A program made the translations under genes and the position numbers. This document shows positions 48,519 to 60,054 of a stretch of 64,000 bases of DNA, piece by piece (within the stretch, counting starts at the first letter, position 1; every line of letters starts with the position of its first letter). The notes below the pieces were generated by a model. That model saw only the letters and a list, made by a program, of their open reading frames with translations, did no database searches and was not told the DNA's origin. Source of the DNA: Nemania diffusa (taxonomy: Eukaryota; Ascomycota; Sordariomycetes; Xylariales; Xylariaceae). The stretch spans positions 1,798,001-1,862,000 of the forward strand of contig JBBPUQ010000009.1 of NCBI GenBank assembly GCA_038501195.1, read 5' to 3'.

Positions 48519-48974
48519 TGCCGCGGTACTAAGAGGATGGTTGTTTCGTCGTTCGCAAGGATATGTTCAATTTCTGACCTCCTTGAACTAAAATAAAGTC
48601 CAAGGAGTAGTTTGAGGAATGTCTTGAGTCGCATTTGGCTACGGCTTAGGCTGAAACCGCAAGCGGGCCGCAGAACCTAGATCTTCATCGGTCGGAGGGC
48701 ATGCGGAAAGCCGCCCGTACGTCGGCCGACGACGCTCATCGGGCCAAAGATTCCAATTACACAAGCATTGTGCCAAGATATGACGGGGCTGATAGGCCCG
48801 TAGAACTCGGTGCTTTGATCGATCAAGTGGCCCAAGAAGGAATTCCGCCAAAGTGTTTGGGCTGCTTTATAGGAGAGTAGCTGATCTCGATTATGCACTG
48901 GCCAGGTTTTCACCAGTTTTCAGAGTCCAGAAATTCATGATACTACTCTAAATCAGAATCAACTTCTGTGCACT
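48519..48974. promoter_or_regulatory. Bidirectional promoter, O-methyltransferase / PKS
   Basis: 456 nt between divergent starts, with GTCGGCCGAC at 48721-48730 near its middle. There is no coding potential of note. Confidence 0.7.
48721..48730. promoter_or_regulatory. Candidate cluster regulator site GTCGGCCGAC (OMT/PKS)
   Basis: A perfect 10-nt palindrome containing TCGGCCGA, about 204 nt from the methyltransferase ATG and 245 nt from the PKS ATG. Confidence 0.6.
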
Positions 48975-51900
48975 ATGAGCTGCTCTCAGCGTGATGCACA
49001 TGAGCCAGTAGCCATCGTGGGCATGGGTAAGATCTTCTATTTGTAGATTATGGAAAGAGGATCATTGCTAAGCTTTTCTGACCAGGATGCCGATGGCCTG
49101 GTGGCGTGCGCGACGGCTCTCAGTTCTGGGAGTTTTTGTGTAACAAGACAGATGGTTGGAAGTCTTTCGAACACCCACGGTTTTCTTCCCATGCATTTTA
49201 TCACCCTGACTCGAACCGTCCCGGTTCTATGAGCATGAAAGGCGCGTTTCTCGTCGAGGAAGACGCTCGCCTTTTTGACCACTCCTTTTTCGGCATAACT
49301 AGCCTGGAGGCAGAAACTTTGGACCCCTCACAACGCAAACTTCTCGAAGTAGCTTATGAAGCTATCGAGAATGCTGGAGAAACGTTAGACAGCGTTTCTG
49401 GATCTCGGACGGGAGTTTTTATTGGAAATTTCTGTTTAGATCACTGGATGATCCAGTCGCGAGACTGGGACTATCCGAGACCTTACGCTTTTACCGGCGC
49501 AGGCACGAGTATTCTAGCAAATCGCATTAGCTATGCTTTCAATCTTCAAGGGCCAAGGTATGCGAGTTCTTTACTGCCAGATTATCATAGTTTCTAACCA
49601 TAACCAAGCTTAACTGTTGATACAGCCTGTTCGTCATCTATGTACGCCTTACACCTGGCCATAAATGCGATTCGTGCTGGGGATTGCAATGCTGCAATAG
49701 TAGCATCTGCTAATTGGATTGCAGATCCTGGAGTTCAAATTGCGCTTAATAAACTTGGTGCGCTGTCCGCGTCTGGAAGGTGTCATACTTTTGACGCTAG
49801 GGCTGAAGGCTATGGCCGAGGAGAGGGCTACGGTGCGATTTATCTTAAAAAGGCAGCACTGGCCGTTGCGGATAATTCACCAATCCGGGCTATGATAAGA
49901 GGTACTGCTATTAACTCTAACGGCCGAACGGGCGGTATTACACGACCAAGCGCGAATGGCCAGGAGCTCGTTATTCGTGAAGCGTATCGAAATGCTGGAG
50001 GGATTCCTTTCCAAGACACGAGCTACTTTGAATGCCACGGAACTGGCACCTACGTCGGTGATCCTATTGAGGTTGCTGCTGTTGGAAGAGTTTTTGCTGC
50101 AGATCGATCTGCCAATGATCCTTTGCTCATTGGATCTGTTAAAAGCAATATTGGACATAGCGAAGGTGCTAGCGCTTTAGCATCCATTATGAAAGTTGTA
50201 CTCGCTTTTGAAAACGGCGCTATTCCTCCAATATACGATCTCAAGACTCGTAACCCCAACATCGACTTTGAAGGTGCTCGGGTTCATCCGGTGACGGAAG
50301 TCACCCCGTGGCCGAAAGACCGCCTCCAACGGGCGAGTATCAACTCCTTCGGGTATGGCGGCGCGAATGGGCACTGCATTATCGACCATGTCAACAACGT
50401 CTTCTCTGATTACATAGCACCTGGCATCTTTCACCTGAAAACGAAGGGTTCATACGATAGCGCCACGACGACTCCTACCAACAGCACTGCTGATATGATC
50501 ATCGACTATGCGAGCAAAGTGCATTCCAACGGTAAAATGAACGGCGGTGGGAACAGTATTCGAGATGGAATGGCGATGGGCCACCGCCCCATCGTCAAGA
50601 AACCGAAGTCACAATCCACTGTAAACGCAACAACACGGCAATTCGTGATCCTACCACTTTCAGCACATAGCGAGAGTTCCTTCATGTTAAATCTTGACAT
50701 CTTACCCCTAGCAATAAGCAATTATCCTTTGGCCGATATTGCGTATACGCTTAGTGCTAAGCGCTCGAGATTCGCTTACCGATCATTTTGCATCGTTAAT
50801 AAGGACCAGCCCTCTAAGAGCTTTACGGTCGACAGGAAGATTACTAGGGCACCTTTGCATACTTCTAACATTGGATTCGTTCTGACTGGCCAGGGAGCAC
50901 AATGGCATGGGATGGGTGCTGAATTATTCGACTACCAGGTCTTTCGGAACACAATTCACTACTTAGATGATGTTCTTGATGCCCTTCCCAACCGCCCCAG
51001 CTGGTCTTTGCACAGTATTCTTTCGGGCAGCAACGATGCTACTCTGGTCCATAAAGCTGAGATCTCCCAAACTATATGCACAGCCGTGCAGGTTGGTGTT
51101 GTGGACCTCCTGGCGTCATGGTCAGTTAGGCCTGTTTGCGTCTGTGGACATTCGTCTGGTGAAATAGCGGCAGCTTACGCTTCTGGCCACATTTCGGCGG
51201 CCGAAGCGATCGTGGCTGCGTATCTTCGTGGACAGGCAGTATCAAAAAATAACCGGCCAGGCGCCATGCTCGCGGTGGGCCTTGATGCCGAAACCGTGGC
51301 GCAAAAGTATCTCGCTGGCCGTGAAGATATGGTTAAGCTGGCGGCAATTAATTCAGGCAACAGCGTCACCTTGTCCGGAGATGTTATCGTAATCGAGGAG
51401 ATCGCCGCAGCCATGACACAGAACAACATTTTCAATAGGACACTAAATACAGGAGGCAACGCCTACCATTCTCATCATATGTTACCAGTCGGAGAGGAGT
51501 ATATCGAGATGCTCACCAAAGCTCTCACATATATCCGTGAACTTGGCCTAGCGTCTGCAGATCAGCGATACCCACATGTGCCATGGGTGTCTTCTGTCAC
51601 ACCCTCCAGGAGTATTGGTGATTTCAACGATGCGGCGGTATACTGGAGAGCTAATCTTGAATCGCCAGTTTATTTCTCTGATGCAGTCTCCCGCCTGGCA
51701 GCCCAAAAGGACCTCCAGCCCCACGTTCTTCTCGAGATTGGTCCTCACCCGGCGCTAAAAACCCCCCTGGAGCATAATGTGAAGGCGAGCGAACTGGCTA
51801 TTGCTTATGTTCCAACACTAAAACGACAAGAGGACTGCCGGAAGTCCATGCTCCGATGTGCAGGCACATTGTTTGCTCTGAACGTAGACATAGACCTTGC

Positions 51901-54900
51901 TGCCGTGAATGCCGTTGACGGGGCAGATGGCTCCGGGTTTAAACATGGACACACCTGCATAGGGCTGCCACCCTACCAGTACACTTATGGAGGACTCAAT
52001 TACTACGAAACTCGTCTTAGCAAAGAGTATAGATTTCGCACTGCACTTAGACACGATCTTCTTGGCTCGAAGGTTGTTGGGACTGCGAAGCTTCGGTCTC
52101 AGTGGCGTAACATCCTACGTCTCAAGGTCCTACGGTGGTTGGGAGACCATCGCCTGGGAACAAGTTAGTCGCTACTTAAATATTAATAAACGCCCCTGTT
52201 ATCCTAGCCTTGCTAATATTACTTGCAGATAGCGTGCTACCTGGCGCGGCATACATAGCCATGGCAGTTGAAGCCGTTTTGAGGGCGCATGAGGAGCTCC
52301 GTCAACCTGCGAAAGCTCAAGCCTTCTTACTTGAGGATGTCTCTATTAAGAAAGCTCTCGTGATTCCCGAAGATGATCATGGCATTGAAATAATAACAAC
52401 CTTGGAGCTGGCTAATGAGGTGACGACTCGGTCTGCAACATGGGCCACATTCTCCGTTAGCTCCATTGGAAGTGAAACTAATGAATGGACGGAGCACAGT
52501 ACAGGCCGCATCAAGATCGAATTTGAACCGGGCGAGGACCATCTCAAAGAGGCTCAAGAGATTGTATATCCCCCCCTCTCCCTCGATTTGAGGGCCTGGT
52601 ATAAGAGATTTTTGAGCGTTGGGCTGAATTACGGACCAGTCTTTCAACTATTATCCAACGCGAGTGCCGATCCAACATCGCAGACAGCGGTAGCAACCGT
52701 AAATTTAAATCCAGAGGACAGCCACGCGAGCGAACGACGATACGCTATACACCCGGCTTCCCTGGATGGTGCTATTCAGCTGGGGTTGATAGCCTACTAC
52801 CAAGGGCACACAACTAAGGCTAGCACGGCGTTTGTTCCCGTACACCTCTCCAGTCTTTATATCTCCAATAGTATTAGCTATGGCTCATGTACCGTCGTTG
52901 CTCACGGACAGAAGCGGGGCATTCGAGGTGTCTCTCTTGGCCTTCAGATGCTTGGTCCAAAAGGCGAGATCCTGCTCGATGCCAAGGGTCTCCGTTGTAC
53001 CAGCTTCACTGGCGAGCGCACCCAGTTTGACTCGACTTTTTGTACTCCGCTTACACGGCTTGTCTGGAAGCCTGACTTCCGCATGCTGAGTAACCGCCAA
53101 GCTCGCAGTTTGTTCCCTCCGCCTAAGGAAAACGTCGATAGGTCATTCTTGTGGGCAATTACGAACAAATTAGCTCACTTCGTGGTGTTTAGCATTTATG
53201 ATCAATTCGGTGAACTTAAGGATGGGCCCAAACCATCGGGAGAAGACGTAGTGCAGTTCTTTGAATGGATTAAAAGGAAGGGCCGTACCGACCACTCGCC
53301 CATGATGGAAGAGGCTAGACTTCTAGCCAGCAACGCCCTTCTACTGCCCGCGATAGAAGAACTAGTCAGTCAGGCTCCCGACGTCATAGAAGTCAAGATT
53401 GCAAGCCTTCTCCATAACAACGGAGCCGATATACTCTATGAACGCAAGGCAGGGATAGATTTAATCATCAACAAGGAGTTACTTACCCCGCTCTATAAGA
53501 CCGGGCTTTTAATGACGGGTATTTACCCTCAGCTATCCCACGTACTGAGTGGCTTGGCTCATTGCAACCCCAACATGAGTGTTCTTGAAATCGGCGGTGG
53601 CACGGGTGGCGCAACACGTATTGCTATGGGAGCATTTATGAGACCTAACGGCGTTAAGGCCTACTCTGACTATACTTTCACAGACATTTCAGCCGGGTTT
53701 TTATCATCTGCACGTGAAGCCATGTCGGACGTACGCGATATGAGCTTCTCCGTTTTTAATATAGAGGTCGATCCTATAATGCAAGGATATGAGGAGAAAA
53801 AGTATGATCTTATCGTTGCTTGCCAGGTGCTTCATGCCACCTCCAACATGCATAATACTTTGGTCAACTGCCGAAGACTCCTTAAGCCCGGTGGCAGGCT
53901 CGTCCTAGTCGAAACGAACAAGAACTTCATCGTTCCTGGTGTTGTAGTGGGTACCTTTACGGGATATTGGGCTGGAGTCCCTGATGGTCGCGTAGATGCT
54001 CCCTTCCAGAGTCTTAAGGATTGGGATTCTTCTCTGAAGGGTGCTGGGTTCTCAGGCTTGGATCTAGTTCTGGATGACTTCCCCAAGCCTAATAATACCA
54101 CTTCTGTGATGGTTTCCACGGTTCTCACAGAAGAGGCTAACTCTCGGCCTATCCCAGTCCACCTCTACTACAGTGGGAGTGCAGTCCAATCTCTTGGCGA
54201 GCAACTCTCTAATGAGCTGGAACACCGTGGGATGCTGGGCAAGTTTTTCACTGCTGACGGTGGCTTAGAAGGTCTCAGCCCCGACTCGCATGTTATAGCA
54301 TTATTGGATGACGATCATCTCTTGATCAACTCTAGCGAGCGGAATTTCAAGATCTTCCAACAACTTACAAGAAAAGCAGCAAGTCTGGTAGTTGTCACCA
54401 ACTCTGGTCTAGTCAAAGGGCGTAACGCCGACGGTGCGGTCGTTCAAGGCCTTCTTCGCGTCCTCCAGAGCGAGAATCCAGGGAATCAATACACCACAAT
54501 CGACTTGGACGGGGAAAGCTTCAAAGTTGGAAAGACTGAAGTAGTAGAGCTTGCCCGCTGTATTGTAAATCTCGAGTCAAATTTCCAACAGGCCGTCTCG
54601 TCGACTGAAGGGGAGGATAGTCTCAAGGATCGCGAGTTCACTTGGCAAGATGGCTGTTTGTGGGTCAGTCGCCATGTGCCCGATATTGGGTATCACGCAC
54701 ACTATTCGCCGGGTAGTGGAAGTATTAAGCCGGAACTGCTACCGCTCAACAGCCAAGGCAGTATAAGAGCTGCCTTTGAGACAGCTGGTGTGCCGAAATC
54801 GCTCTATTTTTCACCCTGCAATGACCGCTTGCAACCTCTCCCGGCAGGGTTCATTGATGTTAAAGTTGGAGCTACTGGTTTAAGCTCAAAGGACTTAGAC

Positions 54901-57024
54901 ACCTGGGCCGGGCGCTCGGAAGAGAATCATCTATCTGCTGAATACTCGGGCGTCATCACTGCAGTCGGTTTCGGGGTGCGGGGCTTCAGTATCGGTGATC
55001 GTGTATATGGCTTAGGCAAAGGGAATTTTGGTAACTATACACGAGTCCCTGCTGCATTTGCCAGCAAACTCCAGGCGACAGACGATGATATTCAGATGGC
55101 CTCCATGCCGTTAGCGTACGCGACCGCGGTCTATGCCCTAGACCACATCGCCCAGCTGCGTGAGGGTCAGTCGGTGCTCATTCAATCCGCCACCAAAGAA
55201 ATTGGTTTGGCATCTGCTTGCCTTGCAAGTTCCAAAGGCGGGACTATCTTTGTCATGATTGACACACCCGAGCACGAACGCTTCTTCGTGGAAGAACTAA
55301 ACGTGCCTAAGCCGAATATTATCACGAAATATAGCTTACACAGTCTACGGCGCGCTGCGCAGACAACTCGTAGGGGTAGTTTTGAGGTGATCATTGGATC
55401 TTCTCGGGTCCGGCCTCTTTCTTCGCTTGCTTCAGTTCTCGCACCTCTCGGCTGTCTGATTGATGTGGACCGAGTCGACGCGCAATCTAATTCCTCAGTG
55501 AGATTAGATCAGCTTCCAAGCGTGGCTACTTATCGCACGGTTGACGCTCTCACCATTCTCGACGTGGATCCGGCGCTCGGTCAATCTCTCATGCAAGCCG
55601 CGGATAATTATTACCGTAAGGGATTGATTCGGCCCATCCCAGGCATTACAGCGCTGGATGTTGCCCAGCTAACACCTGCACTGGCGGAATTTCCCACTTT
55701 GCCTGGGAAACTCGTGGTAAGCTTTAAGAGAAACGACTCTCTGGTCCGAATGACACCGAGGGCACCGACTATGCAGTTCAATTCCGAGGCTTGCTATGTC
55801 ATCACGGGAGCGCTTGGTGGCTTGGGACGCTCTATGGTGCGCTGGATGGCCGAACGAGGAGCACGACATCTAGCGCTACTCTCCCGGCGTGATGTTTCCA
55901 GAGTTCCCGGAGCATCTGATTTTGTGGATTCCTTGAGTAGTCGCGGCGTGTACACAGAGTGTTTCGCCTGCGACGTTACTCAGAAAGACCAGGTAATCAA
56001 CATTATGAAACAAATATCTACGCGCCGCTCTATCAAGGGCGTTGTCCACGCCGCTGTCTCCTATGTGGATCTATCATTCGATAAACTTTCGCCCGAGACT
56101 TGGGCCAAAGGCTTATCGGCCAAAGTACACGGTACCAAGAACCTGCACGAGGCAACATTGTCTAGTCCCCTGGACTTCTTCGTCATGACTACTTCGGCAT
56201 TATCTACTTATGCCTTTGCAACTCAAAGCGCATACACAGCGGCTAACAACTTTCAGGATTTCTTTGCGCGCCAACGTGTGCACATGGGCCTCCCCGGCTC
56301 GACAGTTTCTTTCAGCTTGGTACGCGGGATTACAGAAGTGGGCTCGAATAGCTTGACAGTTGATCTGTTTGAGCGCAATAAGACGTTAAGTCTGGACGAA
56401 TTCGAATTCTTAACCATGCTCGAGCCGGCGTTCCTAAATAACCGGACGACTCAGGAAAATGTCCCCAAAAAATGGTCAGGTCAGAAGGAAGATCCACTCT
56501 CCGTCGCAAACCTACACACCTATCTCGATCCGCGGGCCATAATGAACAAAAGGCTTGAAGACATAGCAGATGGATCTACATCGTCCACTCAACCGCGATG
56601 GTACAGCGACGGCCGCGTCTCGTTGATCATGCGCGGCTTCCGGGACGCGCTCCAGTGGTCTGCCCAACTGCAAGGTTCTTCGTCTAACGAATCTCCTAAG
56701 GATACCGTCGCTCAATTGCGTGCGGAATTTGAGGCTGCAGTCCGTGAAGGTGGGTCTTCAGGGCGCGATTCAACCACCCAGATGGCGCAGAGAATCATCA
56801 TCGCAGCGGTTGCGGAGATGCTGTTCGTAGATGTCGAGAGCATTGACCCTGCCAAATCGGTAGCTGAGCTCGGAGTAGATAGTTTGATTGCTGCTGAGCT
56901 GCGCAGTTGGTTTGTACAAGCTCTCGGAGCTCGCATTAGCATGCTGGATCTTCTTGATCCGAGCGTGAGCATCCGGACGCGAGCCACGGACATCGTCACC
57001 AAGGCACTTCTTTCCGAGGAATGA
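48975..57024 (+). CDS. Highly reducing polyketide synthase (KS-AT-DH-cMeT-ER-KR-ACP)
   Basis: An iterative type I synthase building a reduced, C-methylated chain from malonyl-CoA. Exons 48975-49026, 49086-49557, 49609-52163 and 52229-57024 give 2,624 aa; introns are 59, 51 and 65 nt. KS (about 10-430): DTACSSS Cys182, ECHGTGT His318, KSNIGHSE His358. AT (about 595-890): FTGQGAQWHGMG, GHSSGE Ser690. DH (about 990-1290): GDHRLGTNSVLP His1022, HPASLDGAIQ Asp1206. cMeT: LEIGGGTGG at about 1480, CQVLHATSNM. ER (about 1880-2190): the nucleotide motif reads QSATKEIGLASA instead of GGVGQ, so it is probably inactive. KR: VITGALGGLGRS at about 2215, SAYTAANN Tyr at about 2360. ACP: LGVDSL Ser2578. There is no thioesterase or other release domain. 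Confidence 0.95.
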
Positions 57025-57366
57025 TAGGGATTGTTTGATTTTGAAAGATTTTGTCTCTAAGTTTTGTATGCACCCCATTGTTTCATTATATAAGTATTAA
57101 ATATTAGGTTTGCCTTTGAAAATGCTACGTGAAACGTCTTGATAGTGTACGTGTTCTCTCTTTTGTGTTGGAATTGGATGGCGACTGGAGCCCAATATAT
57201 TGCTAGGCACCCTTACCTCGCCTATGAAGGTTCTTTTAAAGACAATACCAAAATCCAGATACGATACGAACCCCCCTATGCTATCCTAACGCCTTTTTGC
57301 TTCAGTCATTTCTCCGAGAGGTAATTGTTCTTCCGTTAAGTAGCTAAGAGGTAGGTACATAGGTTT
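57025..57366. other. Convergent 3' region of PKS and acyltransferase
   Basis: 342 nt between two facing gene ends. It contains only terminator and 3' leader sequence; no gene is supported. Confidence 0.6.
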
Positions 57367-59087
57367 TTATTCAACTGTACTTCTTTGGGTAGACACCGGT
57401 ATGTATTTCAACCACCTATCCAAGTCCGTCACAAATTCTTCGGCTAGCTTAGAGTCTATCACGCAGTCTTGCCAGCTACAAGTTACCGTAAGATCGCCGT
57501 CTTGAATGCTGACAACGGAGATGTTGAGTGCAGCAGCTACTACATTAGCACACAGAACAAATTTGGCTCCAGTAATTGCCCAACCGGTGCCGTTGGCGGA
57601 CCCGACCGAAGAGGGTTGTTTAGGGCTGCCGTCGATTGGCCCAATATTGCTAATGACCCATGAAATGCTTCTTGGTTTACGGATCTCCTCCTTCAGCTGC
57701 GCGCGCCAGTCTTCAACACGCCGTGCGAACCCAATCATGTCGTTTTTCGTACCCATCTGTAACTTATCTTTGATGTCTTGCCGTACCTTGCATGCTGAAG
57801 TCCAAACAAGGTCGATGAGCTCCCCGGTGGGTAACTTCTCAAAAGCGTCCTCTGGGGAACTCAAAGCACGGATCTGGGCGACCAAATCCTCCCCAAAGGT
57901 GTGACTCAACATCGTCACATAATTAGATATAGCTATAGACGGTTCGTACCACGGGTATAATGAATGACGAGAGGGCAAAAAGCGTCGCAGGTCCATAGCC
58001 GTCTGAGACGTGAAAGCTGATGCTGTAGAGGGTTCCAGGAGAGAAGTAAGTGAGACCAGGGCAATCCCATGAAAAAGTCCTGTGAGGGTTGTCCCGTGGT
58101 GGCGACAAATTTTTACTAACTCCGATACCAGCTCGCTTGAAACAGTGATGCTGCGAAACTGGGTCTTGAATGGTGCTGCTGTGATTGGCGTCCAATTTGC
58201 CTGTGCTGGTTGTTTCGGATACCCGGCGGTACGCATCTGAGCTTCATCATGTAGAAACTTTTGCATGATCTGGGGATCTACGGGAAATCCAGTGAGGTCT
58301 TCTGGAGGCGGGCAAAGCAGCCCTGCTGATCTGGGCGACAATTTCAAGATGCGATTTTCAAGCCCATTTCCATTTGTTTGGAGATCGTCCTGAAGACTCT
58401 GGAGCAGATCCTCGTGAAAAACAAGGGCGCTAATTCCATCTAGGTTTGTGTGATTAAATACAAAAAAGACCTCGATAAAACTTGCGCCCTCTGGACGGAG
58501 CACCTGAATTTTCCAACCAGGTGTTGTGCTACAGTTGGTGAACTTCGTATCCAATAACTGGTGGTATCCGCTCAGGCACTCTTTTTCAAAGTCGACTGGG
58601 TTACTGTTTATCGTACGCCACTGTATATGATCTGCAAGATTGAGACTATCAAGCAAAATCCACAATGGCTCGTTGGTATTCTGGCCAATGAGGCCAACGT
58701 GCAGGTGAGGATGCTTTAGTATAACTCTGGAAATTGCCTTATCGAAGAAATTAACAAGATCTCTTTCCGACGTATTAGGTCCGAAATGCTGTGGCAACTG
58801 ATACCGGCATGAAAGCATTACACCTCGCATGTAGTCTAAGTACTGAAGGGCTGCCTGGTAGGTTTCGCTATAAAATGACTTAGTTTTTTTTTGTTGTTAT
58901 GCACTATGTTTTGAAGGGAAATGACTAACACACATCCGAGTCTACGGATGACTTTTTCACGATGGCGAGGTGCATCGGACGTCGTGACTCGGTCTACACT
59001 ACTGGTCTGCCGTATTAATTGAGACCAGAGGGGCACCCCATTGAGAGAGAGGTGCCTTATCACGGCTGGGCTCAAAATGGCTTCCAT
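57367..59087 (-). CDS. Alcohol acetyltransferase-family acyltransferase
   Basis: A BAHD-like acyl-CoA-dependent O-acyltransferase of the fungal AATase type, likely acylating a hydroxyl of the product or assisting release. Exons 59087-58930 and 58867-57367 give 552 aa. The 62-nt intron has GTTAGT, a CTAAG branch and TAG, and joins EKVIRRLGCV to ETYQAALQYLDYMRGVML. The catalytic HxxxDG motif is FNHTNLDGIS (His192, Asp196). MDLRRFLP and the late SWVISNIGPIDGS also fit this fold. No membrane segment or signal is evident. It is divergent from the MFS gene, and that promoter carries two TCGGCCGA sites. The choice of the far-upstream ATG is supported by the conserved residues before the intron. Confidence 0.85.
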
Positions 59088-59414
59088 TAGGTTAACGGAA
59101 GTGTATTACTAATTTTCTAGTGGAAACTATAAAGAGTAAGCTTCCCTGTTATTATGAGAATAGTTCTGCGCCGTAGAGGCAGTAATACTAAGCTGTACAA
59201 AATAAATCATGAAGTACATTCTAGGCCAATCTATTACACAAATTCAGTCATAAACACACTCAATAATAGGATTGTCAGCTATTATGTTGTTACGCAAAGG
59301 AAGCGGTCCCCAGCTGAACCGATTTCTCTGCTTATGAATCAGCTAAACCTGATCACTTCTCTTACTCTAGTAGTAAGTATGCATATTAACACTGCCGTGC
59401 CCATATTCGCTAAG

Positions 59415-59430
59415 TTTCGGCCGACGCAGG
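59415..59430 (+). promoter_or_regulatory. Candidate regulator site, 16-nt repeat copy 1
   Basis: TTTCGGCCGACGCAGG, containing TCGGCCGA at 59417-59424. It is identical to copy 2 over all 16 nt and diverges outside. Confidence 0.6.
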
Positions 59431-59488
59431 AGAGTCATTTCTGCTAATAGTCAAGCGTGTGTTAGTCGGGTTGTTGTCAAAAATCTGG

Positions 59489-59504
59489 TTTCGGCCGACG
59501 CAGG
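59489..59504 (+). promoter_or_regulatory. Candidate regulator site, 16-nt repeat copy 2
   Basis: A second TTTCGGCCGACGCAGG, with TCGGCCGA at 59491-59498. The 74-nt spacing is close to seven helical turns, so both sites would face the same side of the DNA. Confidence 0.6.
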
Positions 59505-60054
59505 TTATCAGCTCTGTGCCATCTCCGCGCCATCTCCCCATTTGAGCTTCCACATTGGGCAAACTCTGAATGAGCTGAATCCAATAAGAGCCCTGCGAGA
59601 CATGCGCCCAATTCAGTGACCAATAGTCATTGCAACGTAGGTTTCTTCATGTCCTGAGTAATATACTACCCTGTGGGTAACCTCATGTGATTAACCCTTT
59701 TTGACAATCACAAAGATCGGCAGTCACACTTTTAGGCTTAAGGAATTAGGATATGATCTTACAAAGCCAAAATACAGGCCATGCTGATTAATGCCTATCC
59801 TATCCACGATCTCTCCTCTCCTCCGTTTACCAGAATCGTTGGGGTCCCAGTAGTCCCTATGCATGAGAATCAAAATTTTCACGCCAGCTCGCATGTGCGG
59901 CCAGTTATCATGATTCTCCTTTGATATTTCCCCTACTGAGAGTCAATACAACTAGTAGCCTTCCTACCCAATTGTTTCCTCATGTCCTCACCTCGCGATT
60001 CTCATCTAGAATACTCTTTCCAATAGACTTGATGCTACTAGTGTTTCTACCGAT

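Larger units (their letters stand above)
59088..60054. promoter_or_regulatory. Bidirectional promoter, acyltransferase / MFS transporter
   Basis: 967 nt between divergent starts. It holds two copies of the 16-nt word TTTCGGCCGACGCAGG at 59415-59430 and 59489-59504, 74 nt apart. No convincing gene lies in between. Confidence 0.7.

Noticed and set aside
59154..59447. 97-codon open frame between the acyltransferase and MFS genes
   Set aside because: It has no recognisable domain and its end overlaps a regulator repeat; more likely promoter sequence.
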